Assembly: GCF_900101785.1 (NCBI RefSeq)
Contig: NZ_LT629688.1
Coordinates: forward strand, 1,302,001 to 1,366,000
Origin: Auraticoccus monumenti
GTDB lineage: Bacteria; Actinomycetota; Actinomycetes; Propionibacteriales; Propionibacteriaceae
DNA: 64,000 bases
Reading direction: 5' to 3'
The first letter of the stretch is position 1. Every line of letters begins with the position of its first letter. A model generated the notes under the pieces. The model saw nothing but the letters and a program-made list of their open reading frames with translations. It was not told where the DNA came from and did not search any database. This document shows positions 18,301-26,423 of the stretch, piece after piece. Made by a program: the position numbers and the translations under genes.

Positions 18301-21300
18301 CGCCGCTGCCGATCCAGGACGAGGTGACCGCCAAGCCCGGTGACACCGTCCGGGTGGCCGTCCTGGCCAACGACTCCGACCCCGACGGGGACGCGTTCGG
18401 GTTCGCGGAGGACCCGCTGCGCTTCGACACCGAGGCCTCGGTGGTCGACGACACGGTCCAGTTCGTGGCCCCGGAGCAGCCGGGCACCACCGCCGGGCAG
18501 TACACGGTCGCCGACACCCGCGGTGCGGAGGGCGTCGGGGACGTGGTGATCACCGTCGACGGTGACGCCCCGGACATGGTCCCGGTGGTCCGCGACGACA
18601 TCGTCTCCCCGGCCGACGTGGTCACCGAGGAGGAGATCGACGTCCCGGTGCTGCGCAACGACTTCGACCCCGACGGGCCGACCAGCCAGCTGACCGTCTC
18701 CGTCGCCGAGGACGAGTCGGTGCCGGAGGAGGAGCGCGCGGTCGTCGCCGGGCAGAACGTCCAGGTGCACATCGGCGCGCAGATGCGGCGGATCCGCTAC
18801 CAGGTCACCGACGGCGACGGTCAGGTCGCCTCGGCCGTCATCACGGTGCCCGGCCGGGCGGACGCCGTCCCGGCGCTGCGGGCCGACGTGACCGCCCAGG
18901 AGGTGGTGGCCGGCGAGCCGCTGGCCCTGGACATCAACGACTTCGTGCTCGGCACCCAGGGACGCCAGGTGCAGCTCACCTCCGAGGAGCGGATCTGGGC
19001 CTCCAACGGCGTCCCCGCCGCCCTGGACGAGGGCAGCGTGCAGTTCACCGCACCGGTGGAGCACGAGGGGCCGGCGGCGATCATCTTCGAGGTCACCGAC
19101 GGCGAGGACAGCACCGACCCCGACGGCCGGACGGCCGTGCTCACGGTCCCGATCACGGTGCTGGCCGCCCCCGAGCCGGTCGCCCCCGACACCCCGGAGG
19201 AGGAGGAGCCGGAGGAGGTCAACGCCGACCCCGAGGTGGTGCCGGTGACCCTCAACGTCGGCGCCGGTGAGGACGTCGAGACCATCGACCTGGCCCGCTC
19301 GGCCACCGACCCCGACGGCGACCCGCTGCAGTTCGGCGACCTGGCCGGGGACCGTCCTGAGGGGTTGACGCTGGAGCAGTCCGGCGCGCGGGTCAGCGCC
19401 ACCGCCGCGCTGGACGTCGCGTCGGGGACCACCGCCCGGTTCACGGTCGCGGTGACCGACGGCCAGGGCGGGGAGGCGACGCTGGAGCTCGACGTCGTCG
19501 TCCAGGCCTCCTCCGAGCCGCCGCCCAAGGCCGTCGACGACGCCGTCCCGGACGCCGTCCAGGGTGAGACCAGCCAGGTGCCGGTGCTGGACAACGACGC
19601 CAACCCGTTCCCGGACGAGCCGCTGACGGTGGTGAGCGCGACCATCGAGTCGGGCTCCGGGACGGTCGAGATCTCCGGTGGCCAGGTCGCGGTGACCCCG
19701 GCGGAGAGCTTCGTGGGGTCGATGGTGGTGCGGTACGTGGTGGAGGACGCCACCCGCAGCACCGAGCGGCGCAGCGAGGCCCGGATCCGGCTCACCGTGC
19801 GCGGCGTCCCCGGCAAGCCCGGTGTCCCGCGGATCGACGAGGTCGGCGACCGCCAGGCCCGGATCACCTTCACCGCACCCGCGGACAACGGGGAGTCGAT
19901 CAGCGGCTACACCGTGACCGGCACCGGGCAGGACGGGCAGTCGGTGGAGCAGGGCTGCCCCTCGACCACCTGCACCATCACCGGGCTGACCAACGACGTC
20001 CGCTACACCCTCAGCGTGGTGGCCACGAACTCGATCGGGGACTCCGAGCCGTCGGGGACGTCCGCCGAGATCCGCCCCGACGTGCGCCCCGGCAAGCCCG
20101 GCACGCCGCAGGTGAAGTTCGGCGACGAGCAGCTGGCCCTGACCTGGACCGCCGCCCCCACGAAGGGGTCGGCGGTGCAGAGCTACACCGTCGAGCTGAC
20201 CGGTCCGAGCGGTCGCCAGCAGCGCGAGGTCGCCGGCGGGCAGACCAGCTACACCTGGACGGGGCTGCAGAACGGCTCCTCCTACCGGTTCCGGGTGCAG
20301 GCCAGCAACAAGGCCCCCGAGCCCTCGGACTGGTCGGGTCAGTCCAAGGCCGAGGTGCCCGCCGGGAAGCCGGCGCCGGCCCAGGCCGTCAGCGCCCAGG
20401 ACGCAGGCGGCAACCTCGGCAAGAAGATCCGGGTCAGCTGGCAGCCCTCGGCGGACCCCAACGGCGACGCGGTGTCGGCCTACACCGTCTACGCCAACGG
20501 CTCGACCGTCGCCTCGGTCGGTGGCGGGGTCACCAGCACCGACGTGGACCTCAGCAACGGCACCGAGTACACCTTCACCGTCAGCGCCACCAACAAGGCC
20601 GGTGAGGGCCGGCAGAGCGCGGCGTCGCCGGCGATCACCCCCTACGGCGCGCCGGACGCACCGGCCACGCCCCAGCTGAGCGAGGGCGACCAGGCGGTCG
20701 GTCTGAGCTGGCAGCCGGGCGGCTCCAACGGTGCCGCGGTGGATTCCAACCAGGTGCGCTTCAACAACGGCGGCAGCGGTGCCCTGAGCGGGAACCCCCA
20801 GAACTTCGAGGCCCAGAACGGCACCGCCTACACGGCCCAGGTGCGCTCCTGCTCGCAGGGCAAGTGCTCGGACTGGTCGGCCGACAGCAACACCGCCACG
20901 CCCTACGGCGTGCCCACCGTCAACGTGAGCGCCAGCGCGAAGGGTGACCGGGCAGGGCAGGTCGCCTGGGACACCGGCGCCAACGGGGACCCGGCGAACC
21001 TGGCGGTCGACGTGCGGGTCGAGGGGGGCAGCCGCTCGAAGCAGACGTCCGGGTCGCAGAACCTGAGCGGCCTGCAGTACGAGACGCGGTACACGATCAC
21101 CGTGACCGCGACCAACCGTCGCGGGACGACCGAGAAGTCGGCCAGCTTCCGGACCAACGACCGCCCGCCTCCTCCCAGCCTGACGGTCTTCTCCGGTGAG
21201 CACTCACCGCAGTGCGAGAACACCGGAGACGACCCGAACGGGCCCTGCAAGTGGATCGGGGCACAGCTGAACAACTTCGAGCCAGGCTCGACGGTCACCT

Positions 21301-21485
21301 GCATCCCGACCGAGAGCGGGGCCTTCGAGCCGCGCGACGTGCGCATCAGCAGCGACGGCTCCTACCGGTTCCCGGGAACGGCACCGTTCGGCAGTGACAA
21401 CAACCTCGGGTTCTGGGGTTACTCGACCAAACCTGCCGTCAAGTGCGGCAACACCACCGGTGGCGGCAGCGGTCCCTGGCCGTGA
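15345..21485 (+). CDS. Giant envelope protein with Ig-like (tandem-95/cadherin-like) and FnIII domains
   Basis: A 2046-residue protein anchored by one N-terminal membrane helix (about residues 25-47, WSAALVGVLAVALVVGAAVA); the rest is extracellular. Residues 50-400 form a repeat-rich region resembling a propeller (NDGSVWVVNQ). From about 415 to 1490 there are roughly ten Ig-like repeats marked by Asp-rich calcium-type motifs such as NDSDPDGD and DNDANPFPDE. Five FnIII domains follow (about 1485-1940), then a short Cys-containing end. It starts at GTG with GGAAGAGA upstream and leads the moxR/DUF58/transglutaminase-like cluster. This arrangement recurs in actinomycetes; the role is presumably adhesion or wall-linked assembly, but not proven. 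Confidence 0.88.
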   Translation: MAAPRTDARLRRLLPGHTVRRFLRRSWSAALVGVLAVALVVGAAVARGYPAADLRLNDGSVWVVNQTLRLAGKLNKQIDELETSTQMINRDFDLWQDEGTILTRDNVTSQLAQVEPTSSALGTPVALPAGAVVSVNEARVAVVDPPSGRAWSRPVADVFGLDFVKAKADLDLGPGGTAVVTTDGDTIGLSAVRGELVRVPAEGLAEGEEPELVPLPAPLAQPLDVELTAVADRAVVLDRTAGTVWVEGSDPVAVPAVAGARLQAASAAGTRTSEDAVDVVLATAEGLQGVADDRLVPLAPGAAGTPVQPVVVAGCAYGAFTSGERARVGYACDRTAPVVTDVAEWAGGELSWRVNREVVVLNDELDGNIWLPTENMQLIKGWEKVTPPEPDEGDESENEDVVEKVSPERTGPNRKPTAIDDALAVRAGRSTLIPIIENDSDPDGDILTVQGPPEVSGGAGLQLVRGGTAVQVTVPEDAPSRLAFSYTVSDGRGGKDSARVSLDVRSAEQEESNEAPVAKADVEPLTVTLGGEASRRVLLDWRDPEGDDLILVDAKAPGDDEVTFTADGQLTFLDVGKDEGRKEVEITVSDGLDEATGTLLVDARDSGDVPPQANGDYVSVAAGEVLLVEPMANDTGEDISLATVETQIEGARIAVDYPKGTFTFRSDAPGTYYVGYIVTNRKTSFGVVRVDVLEPGGGSPPVATRDVALLPAGGSVLVDPLANDEDADDDVLVIQSVGQHPALRTKLINRQMLEVTAVTTPDQSISVPYTVSDGDHSVEGTLVVVPTEAPPSSRPVATPDTLTVRAGDVGSVRALGNDTSPAGLELTIDPELPEVSGGQAWVSGEHVRFAAPTVAGEYRVVYEIEDSAGQTASASIRIDVIADEVENTPPEPEVVTGRVLAGATGRLLIPLDDIDPEGDSVRLLGVDSGPTKGRLVAVDESWLEYEAYPEATGTDSFSYAVTDARGARAVGEIRVGVVPRSARNTPPLPIQDEVTAKPGDTVRVAVLANDSDPDGDAFGFAEDPLRFDTEASVVDDTVQFVAPEQPGTTAGQYTVADTRGAEGVGDVVITVDGDAPDMVPVVRDDIVSPADVVTEEEIDVPVLRNDFDPDGPTSQLTVSVAEDESVPEEERAVVAGQNVQVHIGAQMRRIRYQVTDGDGQVASAVITVPGRADAVPALRADVTAQEVVAGEPLALDINDFVLGTQGRQVQLTSEERIWASNGVPAALDEGSVQFTAPVEHEGPAAIIFEVTDGEDSTDPDGRTAVLTVPITVLAAPEPVAPDTPEEEEPEEVNADPEVVPVTLNVGAGEDVETIDLARSATDPDGDPLQFGDLAGDRPEGLTLEQSGARVSATAALDVASGTTARFTVAVTDGQGGEATLELDVVVQASSEPPPKAVDDAVPDAVQGETSQVPVLDNDANPFPDEPLTVVSATIESGSGTVEISGGQVAVTPAESFVGSMVVRYVVEDATRSTERRSEARIRLTVRGVPGKPGVPRIDEVGDRQARITFTAPADNGESISGYTVTGTGQDGQSVEQGCPSTTCTITGLTNDVRYTLSVVATNSIGDSEPSGTSAEIRPDVRPGKPGTPQVKFGDEQLALTWTAAPTKGSAVQSYTVELTGPSGRQQREVAGGQTSYTWTGLQNGSSYRFRVQASNKAPEPSDWSGQSKAEVPAGKPAPAQAVSAQDAGGNLGKKIRVSWQPSADPNGDAVSAYTVYANGSTVASVGGGVTSTDVDLSNGTEYTFTVSATNKAGEGRQSAASPAITPYGAPDAPATPQLSEGDQAVGLSWQPGGSNGAAVDSNQVRFNNGGSGALSGNPQNFEAQNGTAYTAQVRSCSQGKCSDWSADSNTATPYGVPTVNVSASAKGDRAGQVAWDTGANGDPANLAVDVRVEGGSRSKQTSGSQNLSGLQYETRYTITVTATNRRGTTEKSASFRTNDRPPPPSLTVFSGEHSPQCENTGDDPNGPCKWIGAQLNNFEPGSTVTCIPTESGAFEPRDVRISSDGSYRFPGTAPFGSDNNLGFWGYSTKPAVKCGNTTGGGSGPWP

Positions 21486-21534
21486 TCGATCCGCCGACGC
21501 CCAGCCCGACCCATTCCTCCCCCGAAGGACGAGC

Positions 21535-22506
21535 ATGACCATCACCCCGGACCAGGCCCGCTGGTTCTCCGACAGCTTCACCGCCATCGTGCGCAACGTG
21601 GAGCGGGCGGTGCTGGGCAAGACCCACACCGTCCAGCTGGCGGTCACGGCCATGCTCGCCGAGGGGCACCTGCTGCTGGAGGACTTCCCCGGCACCGGCA
21701 AGACGACGCTGGCCCGGGCCCTGGCCCAGACGGTCCAGGGGACCAGCAGCCGGATCCAGTTCACCCCCGACCTGCTGCCCTCCGACGTCACCGGCGTCAA
21801 CATCTACGACCAGAAGAACGGGCAGTTCGAGTTCCACCGCGGCCCCGTCTTCGCCTCGATCGTGCTGGCCGACGAGATCAACCGGGCCTCCCCCAAGACC
21901 CAGTCCGCGCTGCTGGAGGTGATGGAGGAGTCCCGGATCACCGTCGACGGGCGCCCCTACGACGTCGGCAGCCCGTTCATGGTCATCGCGACCCAGAACC
22001 CGATCGAGCAGGCCGGCACCTACCGCCTCCCCGAGGCCCAGCTCGACCGCTTCCTGATCAAGACCTCGCTGGGCTACCCGGACCGGGAGAGCACCATGCG
22101 GGTGCTCCACTCCGGCGGCTCCCGTCCCCGCACCGCCGCGCTCCCGCCGGTGGTCACCACCCAGGCGGTGGCCGAGATGGCGCAGCTGGCCGGTGGGGTG
22201 CACATCGAGGAGAGCGTGCTGGACTACATCGCCCGGCTGCTGGAGGAGACCCGTCGCACCGCCGACGTCCGCCTCGGTGTCTCCATCCGCGGTGGCCTCG
22301 CCCTGGTCCGGACGTCCCGGGTCTGGGCGGCCTCCCAGGGCCGCCACTTCGTGATGCCGGACGACATCAAGGTGCTGGCCCGGCCCTGCCTGGCGCACCG
22401 GCTGATCCTCGACCCCGAGTCGGAGTTCAACGGCGTCACCGCCGACGAGGTGATGGGGCGCGTGCTGGCGGCGGTGCGTCCGCCGCAGGAGCGCCAGTCG
22501 GCATGA
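21535..22506 (+). CDS. MoxR family AAA+ ATPase
   Basis: A 323-residue MoxR ATPase. Walker A is FPGTGKTTLARAL, Walker B is IVLADEINRASPKTQSALLEVMEE, and sensor 1 is VIATQNPIEQAGTYRLPEAQLDRF. These ATPases act as chaperones for metal or complex assembly, usually with a DUF58/vWA partner. The gene follows the giant Ig/FnIII gene after 49 bp (ribosome site GAAGGAC) and overlaps the DUF58 gene by four bases (ATGA), so the proteins are probably made and used together at the membrane. Confidence 0.95.
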   Translation: MTITPDQARWFSDSFTAIVRNVERAVLGKTHTVQLAVTAMLAEGHLLLEDFPGTGKTTLARALAQTVQGTSSRIQFTPDLLPSDVTGVNIYDQKNGQFEFHRGPVFASIVLADEINRASPKTQSALLEVMEESRITVDGRPYDVGSPFMVIATQNPIEQAGTYRLPEAQLDRFLIKTSLGYPDRESTMRVLHSGGSRPRTAALPPVVTTQAVAEMAQLAGGVHIEESVLDYIARLLEETRRTADVRLGVSIRGGLALVRTSRVWAASQGRHFVMPDDIKVLARPCLAHRLILDPESEFNGVTADEVMGRVLAAVRPPQERQSA

Positions 22507-23834
22507 GCGAGGCCCTGCGACAGGCGCCGGGTGCGCCGGCGTCCGCCGCCAGCGCCGGACGTCTCGACGGGTCGGCCACCCCGGCTGCCGGCACCGCCAC
22601 GGCGCCCACCCGCACCGTCCAGGTGGCCGACGCGCCGACCTGGCGACGGCTGCCCCGCGTGGCCGGGGAGCGGGTCCGGCACGTCAACCGGCTGCTGGGG
22701 GTCAGCCCGGCCGGCTGGACCGTGCTGGCCCTGGCCGTGGCCGCCTTCTGGGTCGGGGGACGGCTGGGCTGGACCGAGCTGCGGGTGGCGTCGGTGGCCT
22801 GCGTGGTGGTGCTGCTGCTGGCCATCGCCTTCACCGTCGGACGGCAGACCTACGCGGTCACCCTGGACCTGCAGTCCCGCCAGGTCGTGGTGGGGGAGCG
22901 GGCCTTCGGCGAGCTGAGGGTGGTCAACACCTCCGAGCGCCGGCTGTGGCCGGCCCGCATCGAGCTGCCCGTGGGCCGCCGGCTGGCCAGCTTCGGGCTG
23001 CCCTCGCTCGGTGGGCGGGCCAGCCACGACGAGGTGTTCGCCGTCCCGACCGTCCGCCGCTCCGTGATCACGGTCGGCCCGGCCCGGACCGTCCGCGGCG
23101 ACCCCTTCCGGCTGATGGGCCGCGAGATCCTCTGGACCGAGGCCATCGACCTCTACGTGCACCCCCGGACCGTCCGGCTCCCCGGGCGCCAGGGCGGCTT
23201 CATCCGCGACCTGGAGGGCCAGACCACGGGCGAGGTCACCAGCTCCGACATCAACTTCCACGCCCTGCGCGAGTACGTCCCCGGCGACGACCAGCGCTAC
23301 GTGCACTGGCGCTCCACCGCCCGCACCGGCACCCTGATGGTCCGCCAGTTCGAGGAGACCCGACGCAGCCACGTGGCCGTCGCCCTCGACGTCGCCGGTG
23401 ACTCCTACCTCTCCGACGACGAGTTCGAGCTGGCGGTCTCCGTCGTCGGCTCGGTCAGCCTGCAGTCGCTGCGCGACGAGAACACCCTGTCGGTGATGAC
23501 CACCGCCGAGCACCTCAAGGCGGTCAGCCCGCGCCGGGCCCTCGACGAGCTGTCCGGGGTCGCGATGATCAACCGCGGCAGCATCGCCGAGCTGGTCCGC
23601 GCCTGCGTCCGCTCGGTGCCCGGGGCCAGCATCGCCGTCGTGGTCACCGGCTCCCAGGTCGCGCCGGCGGACCTGCGTCGCGCCTGCACCCTGTTCGACC
23701 TGGACGTCCGCGTGGTCGCCGTCCGCGTCGAGCTGGGGTCGGAGGTCAGCACGCAGACGCTGTCCAACGTCACCCTGGTGACCCTGGGCAGCCTTGATGC
23801 CCTCCCCGCCGCGCTGCGGAGGGCCGCGCTGTGA
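22503..23834 (+). CDS. DUF58 domain membrane protein
   Basis: A 443-residue protein: a Pro/Ala-rich cytoplasmic N-terminus, two membrane helices around residues 68-115 (GWTVLALAVAAFWVGG and SVACVVVLLLAIAFTVG), and a DUF58 region with the diagnostic segment REYVPGDDQRYVHWRSTARTGTLMVRQ followed by a vWA-like fold (VAVALDVAGDSYLSDDE). DUF58 proteins pair with MoxR ATPases. Start and stop both overlap neighbours (ATGA, GTGA), so it is translationally coupled. Confidence 0.93.
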   Translation: MSEALRQAPGAPASAASAGRLDGSATPAAGTATAPTRTVQVADAPTWRRLPRVAGERVRHVNRLLGVSPAGWTVLALAVAAFWVGGRLGWTELRVASVACVVVLLLAIAFTVGRQTYAVTLDLQSRQVVVGERAFGELRVVNTSERRLWPARIELPVGRRLASFGLPSLGGRASHDEVFAVPTVRRSVITVGPARTVRGDPFRLMGREILWTEAIDLYVHPRTVRLPGRQGGFIRDLEGQTTGEVTSSDINFHALREYVPGDDQRYVHWRSTARTGTLMVRQFEETRRSHVAVALDVAGDSYLSDDEFELAVSVVGSVSLQSLRDENTLSVMTTAEHLKAVSPRRALDELSGVAMINRGSIAELVRACVRSVPGASIAVVVTGSQVAPADLRRACTLFDLDVRVVAVRVELGSEVSTQTLSNVTLVTLGSLDALPAALRRAAL

Positions 23835-26269
23835 GCGGCTGGACCAGCCCCACCGCCACCACCCCGACGACCACCGGGCCGACCGGGGACGGGGAGCGTC
23901 GACCGGGCTGGCGCCACGTCCGCAGCGCCGCGGCGACGATGCCGGAGCAGGACCCCTCCTCCTCCCGCGTCACCCTCGACCAGGTCGACGACCGCACCGC
24001 CCCCGGGCTCACCCTCGCCGGTCTCCGCGGCCGCGACCGCTGGCTGCGGGTCGGCGTCGACGTGGCGGCGCTGCTGGTGCTGCACGTGCTGGCGGCGGTG
24101 ACCTTCCAGCTGACCTTCGGCGGCCGGCAGGTGTGGGTGGCGGCGGTCGGCGGGGCCGTGGTCGGTCTGGCCGTCGGGGTCGTGGGCGCCTGGCGGCGGC
24201 TGCCCACCTGGCAGGTCGCGGTGCTGGTGGTGGCCGGCTACCTCCTCCTCGGCGGCGCGCTGGCCCTTCCCGCCACCACGACCTGGGGTCTGCCCGGCCT
24301 CACCACGCTCAGCGACCTGGTCTACGGCGCGGTCACGGCCTGGAAGGGGCTGCTGACCGTGGACGCCCCGGTCGAGGGCATCGGGACGCTGATGATCGTG
24401 CCGCTGCTGACCATGCTGCTCAGCGGCGTCGTCGGGGCCTCGGTGGCCCTGCGCTCCAGCCGTCCCACGCTGGCCTGGGCGGCGCCCGCGGCGGCCGTGC
24501 TGGTGGGGATCTCCTCCGGCATCGCCGAGTCCTTCCTGCCGGTGCTGGTCGGCGTCGGGTTCGCGCTGGTGGCCCTGACCTGGACGGCGCACCGCCGCGA
24601 CAGCACCCAGCAGTCCCTCCTCGGGCAGCGCCGCACCACCCGCTGGCAGTCCGCCCTGATGGGCGCCGGCGTCCTGGCCGTGGCCGCGTGCGTCGCCGGG
24701 TTCAGCGCCCCGCTGGTCAGCCCGGACGCCTACCGCACGGTGCTCCGCGACGAGGTCGAGCCACCGCTGGACGTGCTGGAGTACCCCAGCCCGCTGCAGT
24801 CCTTCCGCGGTCACCTCAAGGACCACGAGGAGGACACCCTCCTCACCGTCTCCGGGCTGCCCGAGGACGCCGCGGTGCGGCTGGCCACCCTGGACGCCTA
24901 CGACGGCATCACCTTCAACGTGTCCAACGCCGACGCCCTCGGCCCCGACGCCGGGCTGTTCAAGCGGATGGGTCGCACCGTCCCCGAGGACGTCGAGGGA
25001 CGCAGGGCCACGGTCACGGTGACCGTCGGCGGCTACGACGACATCTGGCTCCCGACCGTCGGGAAGGTCACCGGGGCCGAGTTCACCTCCGCACGGGGCG
25101 GGGCGATCGCGGAGAACCTCTTCTACAACCGGGTCTCCGGCACCGCGATCAGCACCGTCGGGGTCCGCGAGGGCGACGTCTACCGGCTCGACGTGGTGGT
25201 GCCGCGCCAGCCCACCTCGGCCGAGATCGAGGCCGCCGAGGCCGGGGAGGACGAGCTGCCGCCGGCCGAGCCGGTCCCGGACTCCCTCGCCGACACCGCC
25301 CAGCAGTGGTCGGCCGGTGCCTCCTCCGCCGGTGCGGCCGTGGTCGCGATCGAGCAGGAGCTGCGCCGCGGCTTCTACTCCAACGGCCTGGAGGGCGACG
25401 CCCCGTCGGCCTCGGGCCACAGCGTCGCCCGGCTGCAGACGCTGGTGGAGGAGGAGCAGATGATCGGCGACGAGGAGCAGTACGCCGTGGCGATGGCCCT
25501 GGCCGCCCGCTCGCTCGGTGTCCCCTCCCGCGTGGTCTACGGCTTCCAGCCCGAGTCCGCCGGCGAGGTCGCCATCAGGGGCGGGGACGTCACCGCCTGG
25601 ACCGAGGTCCAGCTGGAGGGGCTGGGCTGGGTGATCCTGCGCCCCACCCCGGACAAGTCGCAGGCCCCTGAGCCCGACGAGTCCGAGCGGGAGGCCAAGC
25701 CGCGGCCCCAGGTCGACAACCCGCCGCCGCCGCCCGAGCGCCCCGACTACCCCCCGCCGGACAACACCCCGCCCGAGGAACCCAGGACCGACGAGGACGA
25801 CCGGTCCCGGATCGACTGGGGGCTGGTGCTGCTGGTGGCCGCCGCGGTGGGGGTGCCGCTGCTGCTGCTCGGGCTGCCGGTGGCCCTGGTGCTCGGGCTG
25901 AAGGCCCGCCGCCGCAAGGCCCGGCTGCTCGCCGAGACCATGTCGGACCGGGTGGCCGGCGGCTGGGCGGAGGTGGTGGACCGGGCGCGCGACCTGGGGC
26001 TGGTGCCGGTCCCGGCCGCCACCCGCTCGGAGGTGGCGCGCAGCGTGACCGAGCGCTTCCCGACCGCCGCCGAGGGCCCGGTGCAGCCGCACGACCTCGC
26101 CTGGCGCGCCGACGTCAGCACCTTCGGCCCCCGCCAGCCGTCGGCCACCCAGGTCGACCTGTACTGGCAGGGTGTGGACGAGCTGCGCCGGTCGATGGGC
26201 CGCTCGGTGGGGTGGTGGGGCCGGCTGCGGGCGGCGCTCTCGCCGGTCTCGCTGCGGCCGTGGCGCTGA
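23831..26269 (+). CDS. TgpA/DUF3488 transglutaminase-like membrane protein, catalytically degenerate
   Basis: An 812-residue protein with about six N-terminal membrane helices (residues 75-305), a periplasmic transglutaminase-like domain (about 310-615), a Pro-rich stretch, one more helix (about 660-690) and a cytoplasmic tail. The family organisation is that of TgpA. The catalytic triad is missing: where active relatives have Cys in a GYCEQFA-type motif this protein has GDEEQYA (Glu 548), the His of the HAW motif is Thr 588 in TAWTEV, and the Asp of the DPT motif is Arg 604 in LRPTP. Everything else in the domain is conserved, so it may serve as a binding module, perhaps for the Ig/FnIII protein. 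Confidence 0.88.
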   Translation: MSGWTSPTATTPTTTGPTGDGERRPGWRHVRSAAATMPEQDPSSSRVTLDQVDDRTAPGLTLAGLRGRDRWLRVGVDVAALLVLHVLAAVTFQLTFGGRQVWVAAVGGAVVGLAVGVVGAWRRLPTWQVAVLVVAGYLLLGGALALPATTTWGLPGLTTLSDLVYGAVTAWKGLLTVDAPVEGIGTLMIVPLLTMLLSGVVGASVALRSSRPTLAWAAPAAAVLVGISSGIAESFLPVLVGVGFALVALTWTAHRRDSTQQSLLGQRRTTRWQSALMGAGVLAVAACVAGFSAPLVSPDAYRTVLRDEVEPPLDVLEYPSPLQSFRGHLKDHEEDTLLTVSGLPEDAAVRLATLDAYDGITFNVSNADALGPDAGLFKRMGRTVPEDVEGRRATVTVTVGGYDDIWLPTVGKVTGAEFTSARGGAIAENLFYNRVSGTAISTVGVREGDVYRLDVVVPRQPTSAEIEAAEAGEDELPPAEPVPDSLADTAQQWSAGASSAGAAVVAIEQELRRGFYSNGLEGDAPSASGHSVARLQTLVEEEQMIGDEEQYAVAMALAARSLGVPSRVVYGFQPESAGEVAIRGGDVTAWTEVQLEGLGWVILRPTPDKSQAPEPDESEREAKPRPQVDNPPPPPERPDYPPPDNTPPEEPRTDEDDRSRIDWGLVLLVAAAVGVPLLLLGLPVALVLGLKARRRKARLLAETMSDRVAGGWAEVVDRARDLGLVPVPAATRSEVARSVTERFPTAAEGPVQPHDLAWRADVSTFGPRQPSATQVDLYWQGVDELRRSMGRSVGWWGRLRAALSPVSLRPWR

Positions 26270-26423
26270 GCAGGCTCCCCAGGGCCCCCCGCGCCGGCGG
26301 GCGGCGCGCCCGTCACCGTGGCCCGGCGGGTGGTGCACCGGCCCGGGGTGGGGGATCATGTGGTGGCCCCGCCACCACCGAGTGGCCGGGCGGGACACCG
26401 TCGGGCCGAGGAGGAGCACGAGG

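Noticed and set aside
17439-21203. Open frame of about 1250 codons on the minus strand
   Set aside because: It is antisense to the Ig/FnIII gene; its content is explained by third-position G/C bias of the sense strand.
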